A stretch of 19,325 nucleotides of DNA from JADFNO01 sp965369945. GTDB lineage: Bacteria > Planctomycetota > Phycisphaerae > Phycisphaerales > SM1A02. The notes below the pieces were generated by a model, which saw nothing but the letters and a program-made list of their open reading frames with translations, did no database searches and was not told the DNA's origin. The position numbers and the translations under genes were made by a program. The stretch lies in NCBI GenBank assembly GCA_965369945.1, contig CBDUST010000055.1:1-19325 (forward strand), in the 5' to 3' direction. Of this stretch, positions 1 through 7,597 are shown one piece after another (positions within the stretch are counted from its first letter, which is position 1; the number at the start of each line of letters is the position of its first letter).

Positions 1-546
1 CTCCAGGCGAATCTCATCGATGGGCACATCAAGTTTCGTCAGGCTGCCTCCCAGCGGCAGCAACTGAACGTGAACCATGATGTTCTTGATCACGACCTCC
101 TCGATGATGTACTTCTTGCCCCCTGCGTCGTCTTGAGCATTCTCCTGCGATTCAAATCGCTTCAGGTTATCGAGGATCACATCGTAGTTGGCCTTGCCTT
201 CTTTCTTATCCAGATACATCTCCAAATCCGTAAGCGTGAGCGTTGGAAGCTCAACCGTCTCTTGGCGCAACGTTGTGAGCGCTACTTCGACATCGCCTTG
301 GCCAAGGTGCGTGAAGAACGGGCTTTCAAATCCTTGCGGGTTGGCGACCGTAAGGTCGCCCATGGCAAAGGCCCCGCTCAGGAGCTTGACATCGGCGCTC
401 CCGAGCGTTGTGTCAACGCCCAGCGCATAGGTAGCGCCGCGCTCGATCGCTGTCTTGGCGATCGAGTCGATATACACAACGACACCTACCGTGAGGACCA
501 GAAGCACAACGACAAGTCCGCCGACGAATCTGATCAATTTCTTCAT
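1..546 (-). CDS. AsmA-like membrane-anchored protein (3' end outside the window)
   Basis: The visible 182 residues begin MKKLIRFVGGLVVVLLVLTV. This is a short basic tip followed by one hydrophobic segment (about residues 5-26) typical of an N-terminal inner-membrane anchor. Beyond it comes a periplasmic region with the look of AsmA/DUF748-type proteins: a 'GVDTTLGSADVKLLSGAFAM' strand segment, then 'LTVANPQGFESPFF', and repeated short beta-strand phrases on targets and 'VDV/LTL' pairs. AsmA-family proteins are known to act in envelope lipid transport or assembly. The exact role here is unknown. The ATG is preceded by GAGGG about 7 nt upstream. The gene lies 39 nt downstream of mqnP on the same strand, so it is probably the last visible gene of the eda-mqnP unit. 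The reading frame is still open at base 1. The family assignment is moderate, because only the N-terminal part is seen. Confidence 0.72.
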   Translation of the reverse strand, partial: MKKLIRFVGGLVVVLLVLTVGVVVYIDSIAKTAIERGATYALGVDTTLGSADVKLLSGAFAMGDLTVANPQGFESPFFTHLGQGDVEVALTTLRQETVELPTLTLTDLEMYLDKKEGKANYDVILDNLKRFESQENAQDDAGGKKYIIEEVVIKNIMVHVQLLPLGGSLTKLDVPIDEIRLE

Positions 547-585
547 GGTCAACCCTCGATAATTTTGCTTCGATGGTGTTGAGAC

Positions 586-1512
586 TTAGATCACCAGCAC
601 GTCGATCACACCCAGTGCGCCGAGCACACAACTGATTACGCCGTTGAGCGTGAAGAACGTAAGCGCGATCTTGCTCGTTCCCCAGCGGGCGACGGTGAGG
701 TGTTCGTAGAGTAACAATAACACGACGATCGTTACACCGATGCCGAAGATCAGGTGCAGTCTTGGATCGATGAATAGCGCCAAGCCCAGCCCGACAGCCG
801 CCAGCATGTGCAAAGCTCGGCTGACCCACATCGCGCGGGCCGGCCCGAGACTTGCGGGCATACTGAATAAGCCTTGGTCGCGATCGATATCGAGGTCTTG
901 CAGGGCGTAGATGATGTCAAACCCCGCCACCCAGCACATGACCATCCCCGCGAGCAACCAGAGCGCTGGCTGATGCGCGAGCGTCGCCGGTTCGATCGCT
1001 ATGGCGGCGGCGATGGGGCTGATTGCGAGCGAAGACCCCAGGTAAAGATGACACAATGATGTAAACCGTTTGAACAGCGGATAGGCGCTGAGCCAAACGA
1101 GCACGGGCAATCCAAGGATCGTCGGCCACCAATTGTCATAGAGCACACCGAAGCCGGCACAAGCGATCATGAAACCGCATGTGCAGCTGAGCAACACACC
1201 GGTCGCTGCACGAGCAGACAACCGCCCGCTGGGAATGGCGCGCCCCTCAGTGCGCGGATTGTCCTGATCCAGTCTGCGGTCAAGTAAACGGTTGGCGAGC
1301 ATGGCGACGGTGCGCGCAAGCACCATCGCTGCGATGATGAGCGTAAGTTGCCCGGCAAACCTTCCCCAATCGATTGACGCCTCGACCGGCTGCGCCGCCA
1401 TGAAAGCTGCAAGGATCGCAAACGGCATCGCAAAGACACTATGTGCAAGTTTGATATCCGATGCAATGACGCGCGCGGTCGTCATCGGTGAGTTTGACGC
1501 CGACGTACTCAC
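586..1512 (-). CDS. mqnP: UbiA-family prenyltransferase, MqnP type (menaquinone biosynthesis)
   Basis: This 308-aa polytopic membrane protein carries both Asp-rich motifs of the UbiA superfamily. The first is NRLLDRRLDQDNPRTEGR at residues 74-91 (D78, D82, D84). The second is FDIIYALQDLDIDRDQG at about 198-214 (D199, D206, D208, D210). The phrases 'NPRTEGRAIPSG' and 'FDIIYALQDLDIDRDQGL' are those of the 'putative 4-hydroxybenzoate polyprenyltransferase' subgroup that acts as MqnP, which prenylates 1,4-dihydroxy-6-naphthoate in the futalosine menaquinone pathway. The family is known to use Mg2+ and polyprenyl diphosphate at the membrane. Eight or nine hydrophobic segments are visible. The start is GTG, and its last two bases are shared with the TGA stop of the upstream eda (4-nt overlap), which implies translational coupling. 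A UbiA acting in ubiquinone or another quinone pathway is the alternative. No other mqn gene is in the window. Confidence 0.85.
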   Translation of the reverse strand: MSTSASNSPMTTARVIASDIKLAHSVFAMPFAILAAFMAAQPVEASIDWGRFAGQLTLIIAAMVLARTVAMLANRLLDRRLDQDNPRTEGRAIPSGRLSARAATGVLLSCTCGFMIACAGFGVLYDNWWPTILGLPVLVWLSAYPLFKRFTSLCHLYLGSSLAISPIAAAIAIEPATLAHQPALWLLAGMVMCWVAGFDIIYALQDLDIDRDQGLFSMPASLGPARAMWVSRALHMLAAVGLGLALFIDPRLHLIFGIGVTIVVLLLLYEHLTVARWGTSKIALTFFTLNGVISCVLGALGVIDVLVI

Positions 1513-2144
1513 CGACAGCCGTCCACCGCGGCAATCAGTTCACGGGCCCGCTGCTCAACCGAGTCGTAATCGCCCCTGGCCATTGCCGTAGCGTCAAACA
1601 GCGGCGCGACGAACCCCACAGCGAATGCGCCTGCATCAATGAACTCAGCCAGGTTGCTCGCATCGACGCCGTTGGTCGGAACGATCCTTAGAAACGGCAT
1701 CGGCCCCAAACACGCTCTGACATACGGCGCACCCAAACCCGGGGCGGGGAATAACTTCTGCAATTGCCCACCGGCTCGATGTGCTCGAAGCATCTCCGTG
1801 GGCGTGTGCGTGCCCGGCATCATCGCCACATTCAGCGATTTCGCAGCATCGATCACCGCTTCATCAACGACCGGCGAAACCAAACACCGCGCACCCGCGT
1901 CGACTGCTGCCTCCGCATCTTTTGTTGTGAGCACCGTCCCCGCCCCGACCACGATCCCCTGGCGCTTAGAGAATTCTTGAATAAGCTCGATGGCGTTGGG
2001 AATTGTTAGCGTAAATTCGATGACCCGAAACCCGCCTCGAATCGCCGCCTCCATCGCCGGTGCAGCCGACTCGGCGTTCGGCGTGCGCAGGATCGCCGAT
2101 GCTTTGGCGTTTCCAAAAAATGACACGAATTCATCGGGCGTCAT
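1509..2144 (-). CDS. eda: 2-dehydro-3-deoxy-phosphogluconate / 4-hydroxy-2-oxoglutarate aldolase
   Basis: A class I aldolase of 211 aa, normal for the KDPG/KHG family. It splits 2-keto-3-deoxy-6-phosphogluconate to pyruvate and glyceraldehyde 3-phosphate, or 4-hydroxy-2-oxoglutarate to pyruvate and glyoxylate. Visible family blocks are 'GGFRVIEFTLTIP' with the catalytic Glu at 43, 'VVGAGTVL' (65-72), 'PGTHTPTE' (110-117), the Schiff-base lysine in 'QKLFPAPG' (K130), and the phosphate-binding 'VPTNGV' (155-160). In E. coli the last block is usually PTGG, so the Asn is a small deviation. The Arg of the E. coli 'TLRT' block is replaced, as in many sugar-acid catabolic homologues. The SD is GAGGA about 10 nt before the ATG, and a TACAAT -10-like hexamer lies just upstream. 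It is the first gene of the leftward eda-mqnP-AsmA unit. The physiological substrate cannot be told, because no edd or sugar gene is adjacent. Confidence 0.9.
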   Translation of the reverse strand: MTPDEFVSFFGNAKASAILRTPNAESAAPAMEAAIRGGFRVIEFTLTIPNAIELIQEFSKRQGIVVGAGTVLTTKDAEAAVDAGARCLVSPVVDEAVIDAAKSLNVAMMPGTHTPTEMLRAHRAGGQLQKLFPAPGLGAPYVRACLGPMPFLRIVPTNGVDASNLAEFIDAGAFAVGFVAPLFDATAMARGDYDSVEQRARELIAAVDGCR

Positions 2145-2171
2145 GGAAGTTCATCCTCTAGCTGGGCCGCG

Positions 2172-2177
2172 ATTGTA
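2172..2177 (-). promoter_or_regulatory. possible -10 hexamer for the eda-mqnP unit
   Basis: On the minus strand this reads TACAAT, about 28 nt upstream of the eda ATG and followed by an AGAGGA ribosome site. No convincing -35 box sits 16-18 nt further upstream, so only the -10 element is offered. The 155-nt gap to the divergent cyclophilin gene must hold both promoters. I could not place the rightward one. Confidence 0.3.
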
Positions 2178-2299
2178 GCGTTTGGCCCAAATCAGATCAC
2201 CGTGCTTGGTAAGAGCACGCAATCCACACGCAGCATATGATGGGCCTACTTCGGCCGAGCCTTTGGCAACTCAACACGAACCGTTCTGGAGATTCTTCA

Positions 2300-3025
2300 A
2301 TGACTCGTGTCCAACTTCATCGTTCCTCAACCGGCGTATTCCTTCTATGCCTGACGCTCCTGTCGGGCGCCTCCACCTTCGCCGCTCAGGAAACCAAGCC
2401 CGCCCAGCCGCCCGCCTCCAAGCCCGCGCAAACGCAGCCGGCCGATCAAGACAACGCGCCGTTTGTTCACGTGCTCATGAAAACTAGCAAAGGCGAGATT
2501 GTCCTTGAGCTCAACCGCGAGAAAGCCCCGATCAGTGTGAAGAACTTCCTGTCATATACGGATAAGAAATTCTACGACGGAACGATCTTTCACCGCGTCA
2601 TGAGCAACTTCATGATCCAAGGCGGCGGCTTTACGCCGGACATGAAGAAAAAGAAGACCGACCCACCGATCAAGACCGAATGGCAGAACGGCTTGAAGAA
2701 CGTGCGCGGCAGCATCGCTATGGCTCGTGCGCCCCAGCCTGATTCCGCCACCGCTCAGTTCTTCATCAACGTGAAAGACAACTCGAACCTTGATCGACCG
2801 CGAGGCGGCGCGGCGTACGCGGTCTTCGGCAAAGTCGTTGCCGGCATGGACGTTGTGGAGGTTATCAAGTCAACGGCGGTGACGACCAACCCCTTGGATC
2901 CACGAGAAACGAGTCATCCGCTTGAGCCGATTGTCATCGAGAGCGTGTCTCGTCTCAGTGCCGACAAAGCCAAGCAGCGCATCGACGCGGAGAGAACGGA
3001 CGCCGACTCCGGCGAATCGTCATAG
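2300..3025 (+). CDS. exported cyclophilin-type peptidyl-prolyl cis-trans isomerase
   Basis: A 241-aa protein with an N-terminal signal peptide (MTRVQLHRSSTGVFLLCLTL..., likely cut near 'TFAAQ', residue 28-29). A Pro/Gln/Lys-rich linker (30-54) and then a bacterial PpiA/PpiB-like cyclophilin domain (about 56-220) follow. Catalytic and substrate residues are in place: FHRV with R99, 'MIQGGGF' with Q107, 'TAQFFINV' (141-148), and 'YAVFGKVVAGMDVV'. It should speed proline isomerisation during folding of exported proteins in the periplasm. A charged tail rich in Asp, Glu and Arg closes the protein. The chosen ATG has GGAG 8 nt upstream and places the signal peptide at the N-terminus. An in-frame ATG at 2237 would bury it. 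The gene stands alone and converges with cheV across 46 nt. Confidence 0.92.
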   Translation: MTRVQLHRSSTGVFLLCLTLLSGASTFAAQETKPAQPPASKPAQTQPADQDNAPFVHVLMKTSKGEIVLELNREKAPISVKNFLSYTDKKFYDGTIFHRVMSNFMIQGGGFTPDMKKKKTDPPIKTEWQNGLKNVRGSIAMARAPQPDSATAQFFINVKDNSNLDRPRGGAAYAVFGKVVAGMDVVEVIKSTAVTTNPLDPRETSHPLEPIVIESVSRLSADKAKQRIDAERTDADSGESS

Positions 3026-3071
3026 ATCAACGTTCGCCGGTTTACCTTGATACGTCAGTTGCAATCCGCGA

Positions 3072-4043
3072 CTAGGCCGCTTGAAGCGAGATTTGACCGA
3101 TGGATGTTTGATCGATCACCTCGCCGCTGACGATTCGATCCACCAACTGCACCATCTCAGGCAGGTCCGGCTTAGGAATCTGCACCGTCGCGCCGACCTG
3201 CATGCCCTTGTTGGCGTTGTCCTTGCTGATCAGCGAGCTGAACAACACCACCGGGATGTGTTTGAACTGCTGGGTTTCCTTGATCAGCTTCGTCAGGTGC
3301 AGTCCATCCATTCGCGGCATTTCGATGTCGCTGACGATTGCGTCAATCGGCGCACCTTCGCCCGAGCAGATCGCTTCCCATGCTGCCTGACCGTCCGAAT
3401 ACAGCTCCACTTTGGAATATCCCGAGGCGAGCATGATTCGACCCAGTTGGTTGCGCATGAACGGCGAGTCCTCGGCAATGATGACCCGCTTTGAACCGCG
3501 ATCTACGCCAAGCGGATTGTCAACCGACTTGATCTTCAGCTTGTACTGCATCAGGATCGAATCGGCGACCGACTCGAAGTCAACCATCAGGATCAGCCGG
3601 CCGTCAATATCCAGCGCTCCCGTCGTGCAGCCGATTTTCTGGCCGTCGGAATCGGCGAAATTCAGCGACGGGATCGGCAAGAGCTTCGACCAGCTCAACC
3701 GATGAATCCGCTCCACATCGGTCACAAGAAAACCAATACGCACCGCATTGAACTCGGTGATGATGACCGTGCCTTCACTTCCATCCGACGTTGCTATCTT
3801 CTGGGCGGACAAATGGGCCTTCAGGTCAATCAGTGTTAGCGTCGTTCCGCGCATATGAATAAACCCGATGACCGAAGGATGCTTGTGTGGGATTTGCACG
3901 ACCGGCAACGGCTGAAGAACCTCTCGAACCTTCGCGACGTTTACCCCAAAGCTCTGATCACCAAGGCGAAACACCAGCACTTCAAACTCATTGGTGCCTG
4001 CCTCGAGTAGAATGTCGCCGGTGAGGCCACGCATCTCGTCCAT
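3072..4043 (-). CDS. cheV: chemotaxis coupling protein CheV (CheW domain + response regulator receiver)
   Basis: A 323-aa two-domain protein. An N-terminal CheW domain (about residues 18-165) contains 'FEVLVFRLGDQSFGVNVAKV' and 'PSVIGFIHMRGTTLTLIDL'. A C-terminal receiver domain follows (about 184-310), with acidic pocket E191/D192 in 'IIAEDSPF', phospho-acceptor D239 in 'VSDIEMPRMDG', 'VLFSSLI', and the conserved Lys in 'IPKPD' (K291). CheV proteins are known to couple chemoreceptors to CheA and to adjust signalling through phosphorylation of the receiver. No receptor, cheA, cheY or flagellar gene is nearby, so this copy stands alone. The ATG at 4043 has AGAGGAT upstream and matches the family's N-terminus. 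A longer frame upstream adds only non-homologous residues. Confidence 0.9.
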   Translation of the reverse strand: MDEMRGLTGDILLEAGTNEFEVLVFRLGDQSFGVNVAKVREVLQPLPVVQIPHKHPSVIGFIHMRGTTLTLIDLKAHLSAQKIATSDGSEGTVIITEFNAVRIGFLVTDVERIHRLSWSKLLPIPSLNFADSDGQKIGCTTGALDIDGRLILMVDFESVADSILMQYKLKIKSVDNPLGVDRGSKRVIIAEDSPFMRNQLGRIMLASGYSKVELYSDGQAAWEAICSGEGAPIDAIVSDIEMPRMDGLHLTKLIKETQQFKHIPVVLFSSLISKDNANKGMQVGATVQIPKPDLPEMVQLVDRIVSGEVIDQTSIGQISLQAA

Positions 4044-4174
4044 GGAGCTATCCTCTGTTGATCCCTGGAAGCAACCGCCGTGGGATCGAATCATCCGGCA
4101 GTGGCCCTGAGATCACGTGATCGACCTATAACCGGTGCGAGTGAACGTTCATTTGACGCTTCGGCATTGAAAAA

Positions 4175-4196
4175 CCCACGGGCATCGACCCGTGGG
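4175..4196 (-). terminator. rho-independent terminator of the lipoprotein gene
   Basis: A perfect 8-bp stem (CCCACGGG / CCCGTGGG, loop CATCGA) lies 39 nt past the lipoprotein stop. On the minus strand the stem is followed by TTTTTC, a good U-tract. The opposite side ends in CTTT, so weak activity in the other direction is possible. Confidence 0.8.
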
Positions 4197-4234
4197 CTTT
4201 GTCGTTACAAATCACAGTCTGTCGGTGTAATGGA

Positions 4235-4678
4235 TCAGTGTTCGTCTGCGGGTCCAGCGGTCGTGATTGCGAACTGACCACCCAACTCGTTGGCTGAGGA
4301 CGGAAAGACGCCGTAGGAAGGCCCGGCGACCACCGTGGTAATCGTGCGGTGCTGCAGATGCGGCGGCTTGGAATGCACACGTACAACCCGCGCCAGATTC
4401 TTATCGAGGATGATGTGCTCAGGAAGCCGTTGGCCCTCGACCCATTCGCGACCCGAGTACCAGTAATACACGTGTGTATATGGATTGAAGTACACCTGCG
4501 CTTCGGGGTGGTACACGAACTGGTATCGCCACCACGCCTGATCGTTGTGCGGCACGTGCTGTGGTGTGCCGTCTGCTTCCCAAACCACATGGCTCGACAG
4601 ATGACCGCAGCTGGCCAGGCCAAGCACCGCCCCCAACGTACACATAATCTTCAGACTCGTTCGCTTCATTCGTGACAT
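4235..4678 (-). CDS. small aromatic-rich lipoprotein of unknown function
   Basis: A 147-aa protein with a basic tip, a hydrophobic stretch and a lipobox LASC (MSRMKRTSLKIMCTLGAVLG, then LASCGHLSS). It is predicted to be lipidated at that Cys and exported. The mature part is strikingly rich in Tyr, Trp and His, for example 'WWRYQFVYHPEAQVYFNPYT' and then 'HVYYWYSGREWVEGQRLP'. This resembles short planctomycete lipoproteins with repeated YxNPxT/YYW phrases. I cannot assign a function. AGGAG sits 6 nt before the ATG at 4678. A second ATG 9 nt downstream is possible. It ends in a strong hairpin terminator, so it looks monocistronic. Confidence 0.75.
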   Translation of the reverse strand: MSRMKRTSLKIMCTLGAVLGLASCGHLSSHVVWEADGTPQHVPHNDQAWWRYQFVYHPEAQVYFNPYTHVYYWYSGREWVEGQRLPEHIILDKNLARVVRVHSKPPHLQHRTITTVVAGPSYGVFPSSANELGGQFAITTAGPADEH

Positions 4679-4846
4679 TACCTGCTCCTGATGGACGCTA
4701 AGCCCCACTCCAGACCTCAACAAACTCACTTGAATTGGATCGGCGACCGAGCAGGGCGTCCTAAGCCCACCTGCAACTATCGAGCTTGCCCAATCAGAAC
4801 AACCGGCAAACTCCGACTGACCGCTACAACTCGATCACTCCCGACG

Positions 4847-4868
4847 CCCAGGGATACCAATCCCTGGG
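4847..4868. repeat. hairpin repeat, copy A (3' side of the monooxygenase gene)
   Basis: A 9-bp perfect stem CCCAGGGAT / ATCCCTGGG with loop ACCA. It is preceded by CGACG and followed by T. It shares this layout with copy B at 5235-5256. Neither side carries a U-tract, so it is not a standard terminator. Confidence 0.75.
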
Positions 4869-4876
4869 TCTCTTCT

Positions 4877-4904
4877 CTCAAGCCTCAAGCCTCAAGCCTC
4901 AAGC
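4877..4904 (+). repeat. four tandem copies of CTCAAGC
   Basis: Four perfect heptamers run head to tail. The third and fourth copies overlap the last codons and the TGA of the leftward monooxygenase gene, whose stop lies inside the array (protein end ...RGLEA). Changes in copy number would alter its C-terminus. It resembles the short heptameric tandem repeats described in cyanobacteria, but no link is claimed. Confidence 0.85.
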
Positions 4905-5209
4905 CCTCTTTCCACCACCACCTCATACCCCGCGGGCTGCGCCCCGATCACGCCCTTCGCCCTCGGCCCGGAATGTGCTTTCTTGAACGCCTCACTCTTT
5001 GTCCACGCAACAAAGTCAGCTTTAGAGTTCCATTGCGTGACCGAAAGGTATTCATCCGCTTCGTCGTCGCCATGCCCCCAAGTTTTCTTGAGTAGCCGAA
5101 ACCCGCCGAACCCGGCCAACTCCTCAATCCCACTGGACGTAGCGAAACGTTCCTCGAGCTCCCCACCCTCCCCGCGCGTCACACGAATTCGATTGATAGC
5201 AATAAACAT
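4892..5209 (-). CDS. ABM-domain monooxygenase, HmoA/IsdG-like
   Basis: A 105-aa protein spanning a single antibiotic-biosynthesis-monooxygenase (dimeric alpha-beta barrel) domain. It opens with 'MFIAINRIRVTRGEGGELEE', followed by 'GFGGFRLLKK', 'YLSVTQWNSKADFVAWTKSE' and 'AFKKAHSG'. This order matches HmoA/HmoB and IsdG-type proteins. Several members degrade haem, while others act on aromatic substrates or have no known activity. The His in 'FKKAHSG' sits where the family often has a haem-ligand His. No haem or iron gene is adjacent, so the activity is open. No good SD precedes the ATG. The gene is flanked by two related hairpins, and its stop codon falls inside a heptamer array. Confidence 0.78.
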   Translation of the reverse strand: MFIAINRIRVTRGEGGELEERFATSSGIEELAGFGGFRLLKKTWGHGDDEADEYLSVTQWNSKADFVAWTKSEAFKKAHSGPRAKGVIGAQPAGYEVVVERGLEA

Positions 5210-5234
5210 AGAGATACATATCGGCTATCCGACG

Positions 5235-5256
5235 CCCACGGATAGCAATCCGTGGG
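5235..5256. repeat. hairpin repeat, copy B (5' side of the monooxygenase gene)
   Basis: A 9-bp perfect stem CCCACGGAT / ATCCGTGGG with loop AGCA, in the same orientation and with the same flanks (CGACG before, T after) as copy A at 4847-4868. The two differ at three bases. Two of these form a swapped G-C/C-G stem pair. Confidence 0.75.
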
Positions 5257-5267
5257 TTCCCAGCGAG

Positions 5268-5286
5268 CCGGGGCGTGTCGCCCCGG
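5268..5286. repeat. second hairpin of the 5230-5346 cluster
   Basis: A perfect 8-bp stem CCGGGGCG / CGCCCCGG with a TGT loop. It lies between copy B and the hairpin at 5330, in the 174-nt gap between the monooxygenase and FG-GAP genes. Its role is unknown. Confidence 0.55.
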
Positions 5287-5329
5287 TTCACGCCCGCATA
5301 CAAACCCCGCCCACCGCGCGCTGTAAAGC

Positions 5330-5346
5330 CGCGACCGGTGGTCGCG
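5330..5346 (-). terminator. probable terminator of the FG-GAP gene
   Basis: The stem CGCGACC / GGTCGCG closes on a 3-nt loop about 38 nt past the FG-GAP stop codon. On the minus strand it is followed by GCTTTA, a short U-run. It is weaker than the other terminators here, but the position fits. Confidence 0.5.
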
Positions 5347-5383
5347 CTCTTAGCTGTCACGGAATTGTCGGTCAAGCGAGTTG

Positions 5384-7597
5384 CTAGCTGGTTATTGTCC
5401 AGACGACACGGTCAACGCAATCCAACCATGGGAACAGGAATATGAAGCTCACTTGACGAACTTCGTATCGAGTCCTCACTTCACCAGTACCCGCCTCTAC
5501 ATGATCCGCCGGTATGCCGGCAAACTTCCTGACCGTATCGGTGTTGAGCGTTTGCGTGTCCGTGCCGACAACATCCCACGACTCCGTGTTGAAGTTCCAG
5601 AATGAGAATCTGAGTCTCAACCCGACAGTGTTCGCCGAGGATTCGATCGTCACGTCGAGTGTGGCCGGCGAATCGGTTGGCAACGTTCCGACGAAATCCA
5701 GCGTCACTGGAGCTTCGGTTGCATCGAGTACGATGCCTGGGTTGTAACACAGATCGCTGTCATCCGATTCCAGAAGGTCGGCGAGCGTACCGGAAGCGAA
5801 GAATCCGCGGAACGCACTGAACGATCCGGGTGTAGTTGGTGGTTCGGCGTGGCTGAAGACCACGTAGCTCTGGCCCTCTAACTGGCCGTCCCCGTCGACC
5901 CTCCAATTCCCCACGATGACGTCGTCCAGCCCGTCGCCATTGACGTCGCCAGCTTCCGAGACGCTGCTGCCCGCGTGGGCCTCGAAACCAAACGGATCAG
6001 GAACGCTATTGATGACGAAGCCCCCGTCGCCGGCGGCAACGTCGGCCAGTTCCACCGCCGCGGTATCGGCCTTGCCGAAGACCACGTAGCTCTTGCCTGG
6101 CCCGTAGAGGCAGTAGTCGTAGCGTGGCGCACCGACGATGACGTCGTCCAGCCCGTCGCCGTTCACGTCACCGGCCCCGGAGACACTCCAGCCCGTGTAG
6201 TCATACACAGACATACTCTTCATGGCGAAGCCCCCATCGCCGCTGACGACCTCGGAAAGGTTCACCGCCGCGGTATCAGCCTTGCCGAAGACCACGTAGC
6301 TCTCGCCCCAGTAGCAGCAGCCGACCGGTTCGGCGTATGGAGCCCCCACGATGACATCCGCCAGCCCGTCCCCGTTGACGTCACCGGCCCCGGAGACACT
6401 CCAGCCCGAGTAGTCATGCGAATCGGATCCGTTGATGACGAAGCCCCCGTTGCCAGCGGCGATGTCGGCTAGGTCCACGGGCGTCCCGTCGGCCTTGCCG
6501 AAGACCACATAGCTCTCACCCGCGTCGGAGTTGCCGCCCGGGTCGGCGCGTGGTGCTCCCACGATGACATCGTCCAGCCCGTCCCCGTTGACGTCACCCG
6601 CCCCCGAGACGGTAAATCCCGAGCGGTCGTCCGGATCGATGCCATTCATGACGAAGCCCCCATTACCCGCGGCGACGTCGGCCAGGTTCACCGCCGCGGT
6701 GTCGGCCTTGCCGAATACCACGTAGCTCGCGCCCGGGAAGATCTTGCCGTCCGGGCTGGCGGATCGTGCCCCCACGATGACGTCATCCAGCCCATCCCCA
6801 TTGACATCACCGGCCCCCGAGACGCTACCGCCCGACCTATCCGGCGAGTGGATGCCATTGATGACGAAGCCCCCGTTGCCAGCGGCGATGTCGGCTAGGT
6901 CCACGGGCGTGCCGTCGGCCTTGCCGAAGACCACATAGCTCTCGCCCGCGTCGGAGTTGCCGCCCGGGTCGGCGCGTGGTGCTCCCACGATGACATCGTC
7001 CAGCCCGTCCCCGTTGACGTCACCGGCCCCAGCAACGCTAGAGCCCGAGAAGTCGTCCTCATCGATGCCATTGATGACGAAGCCTCCAACGCCGGCGATG
7101 ATGTCGGCCAGATCCACGGGCCTCCCGTCGGCCTTGCCGAAGACTACATAGCTCTCGCCCGCGTAATTGTTGCCGCCCGGGTCGGCGCGTGATGCCGCCA
7201 CGATGACATCGGGCACTCCGTCCCCGTTGACGTCACCCGCCCCCGAGACGCTCCAGCCCGAGAGGTCATGCGAATCGGATCCGTTGATGACGAATCCCCC
7301 GTTGCCGGCTACGACATCGGACAATTCAACGGGAGGCAAACCCCGCGCCGTCCCGATAGCAAGCAACGTTGCCGCCGCCGCCAGCGCAAACGCGCGGTTC
7401 CCCGCCAGGTGTAGCAGGTAGCTTCGCGATCGCGCCCGAAGAAAACCCCGAACCGCCGGCTCCAGAGCGCGGGGCGGTCCCGACCATCTTCCGGCCATCA
7501 GCCGTATAAGCAAACGCTTACTCTGGCGATACAGTCTCCGCCGTGATGTACTGATCCCAGCGCTGGCCGAGTTTGCCAAGCTTGAGTTGAACGACAT
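5384..7597 (-). CDS. large exported FG-GAP (integrin-alpha type) repeat protein
   Basis: A 737-aa protein. An unusually long basic N-terminus (1-67) precedes a hydrophobic 'AFALAAAATLLAIG' segment (about 70-83) that should act as export signal or anchor. Seven repeats of roughly 65-72 residues follow (about 90-575). Each has the frame 'A.GNGGFVINGxDxxDxSGxSVSGAGDVNGDG.DDVIVGA...SYVVFGKAD', and each DVNGDG is a Ca2+-binding loop. Seven copies match a complete seven-bladed beta-propeller. The C-terminal ~150 residues begin 'FSAFRGFFASGTLADLLESD' and resemble a module found at the ends of many planctomycete surface proteins. Partners are unknown; adhesion or matrix roles are inferred from the fold. 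GGAAGGAGG about 8 nt upstream fixes the ATG at 7597 over one 30 nt further upstream. Repeats 3 and 5 share a near-identical DNA block. Confidence 0.88.
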   Translation of the reverse strand: MSFNSSLANSASAGISTSRRRLYRQSKRLLIRLMAGRWSGPPRALEPAVRGFLRARSRSYLLHLAGNRAFALAAAATLLAIGTARGLPPVELSDVVAGNGGFVINGSDSHDLSGWSVSGAGDVNGDGVPDVIVAASRADPGGNNYAGESYVVFGKADGRPVDLADIIAGVGGFVINGIDEDDFSGSSVAGAGDVNGDGLDDVIVGAPRADPGGNSDAGESYVVFGKADGTPVDLADIAAGNGGFVINGIHSPDRSGGSVSGAGDVNGDGLDDVIVGARSASPDGKIFPGASYVVFGKADTAAVNLADVAAGNGGFVMNGIDPDDRSGFTVSGAGDVNGDGLDDVIVGAPRADPGGNSDAGESYVVFGKADGTPVDLADIAAGNGGFVINGSDSHDYSGWSVSGAGDVNGDGLADVIVGAPYAEPVGCCYWGESYVVFGKADTAAVNLSEVVSGDGGFAMKSMSVYDYTGWSVSGAGDVNGDGLDDVIVGAPRYDYCLYGPGKSYVVFGKADTAAVELADVAAGDGGFVINSVPDPFGFEAHAGSSVSEAGDVNGDGLDDVIVGNWRVDGDGQLEGQSYVVFSHAEPPTTPGSFSAFRGFFASGTLADLLESDDSDLCYNPGIVLDATEAPVTLDFVGTLPTDSPATLDVTIESSANTVGLRLRFSFWNFNTESWDVVGTDTQTLNTDTVRKFAGIPADHVEAGTGEVRTRYEVRQVSFIFLFPWLDCVDRVVWTITS

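Noticed and set aside
4847..4868. Terminator for the monooxygenase gene
   Set aside because: The stem is strong and lies downstream of the stop, but no U-tract follows on the minus strand and a sister copy sits upstream of the gene, so it is listed as a repeat.
5384..7597. CRISPR-like or satellite array
   Set aside because: The regular DNA repetition is explained by in-frame FG-GAP protein repeats of about 65-72 codons.
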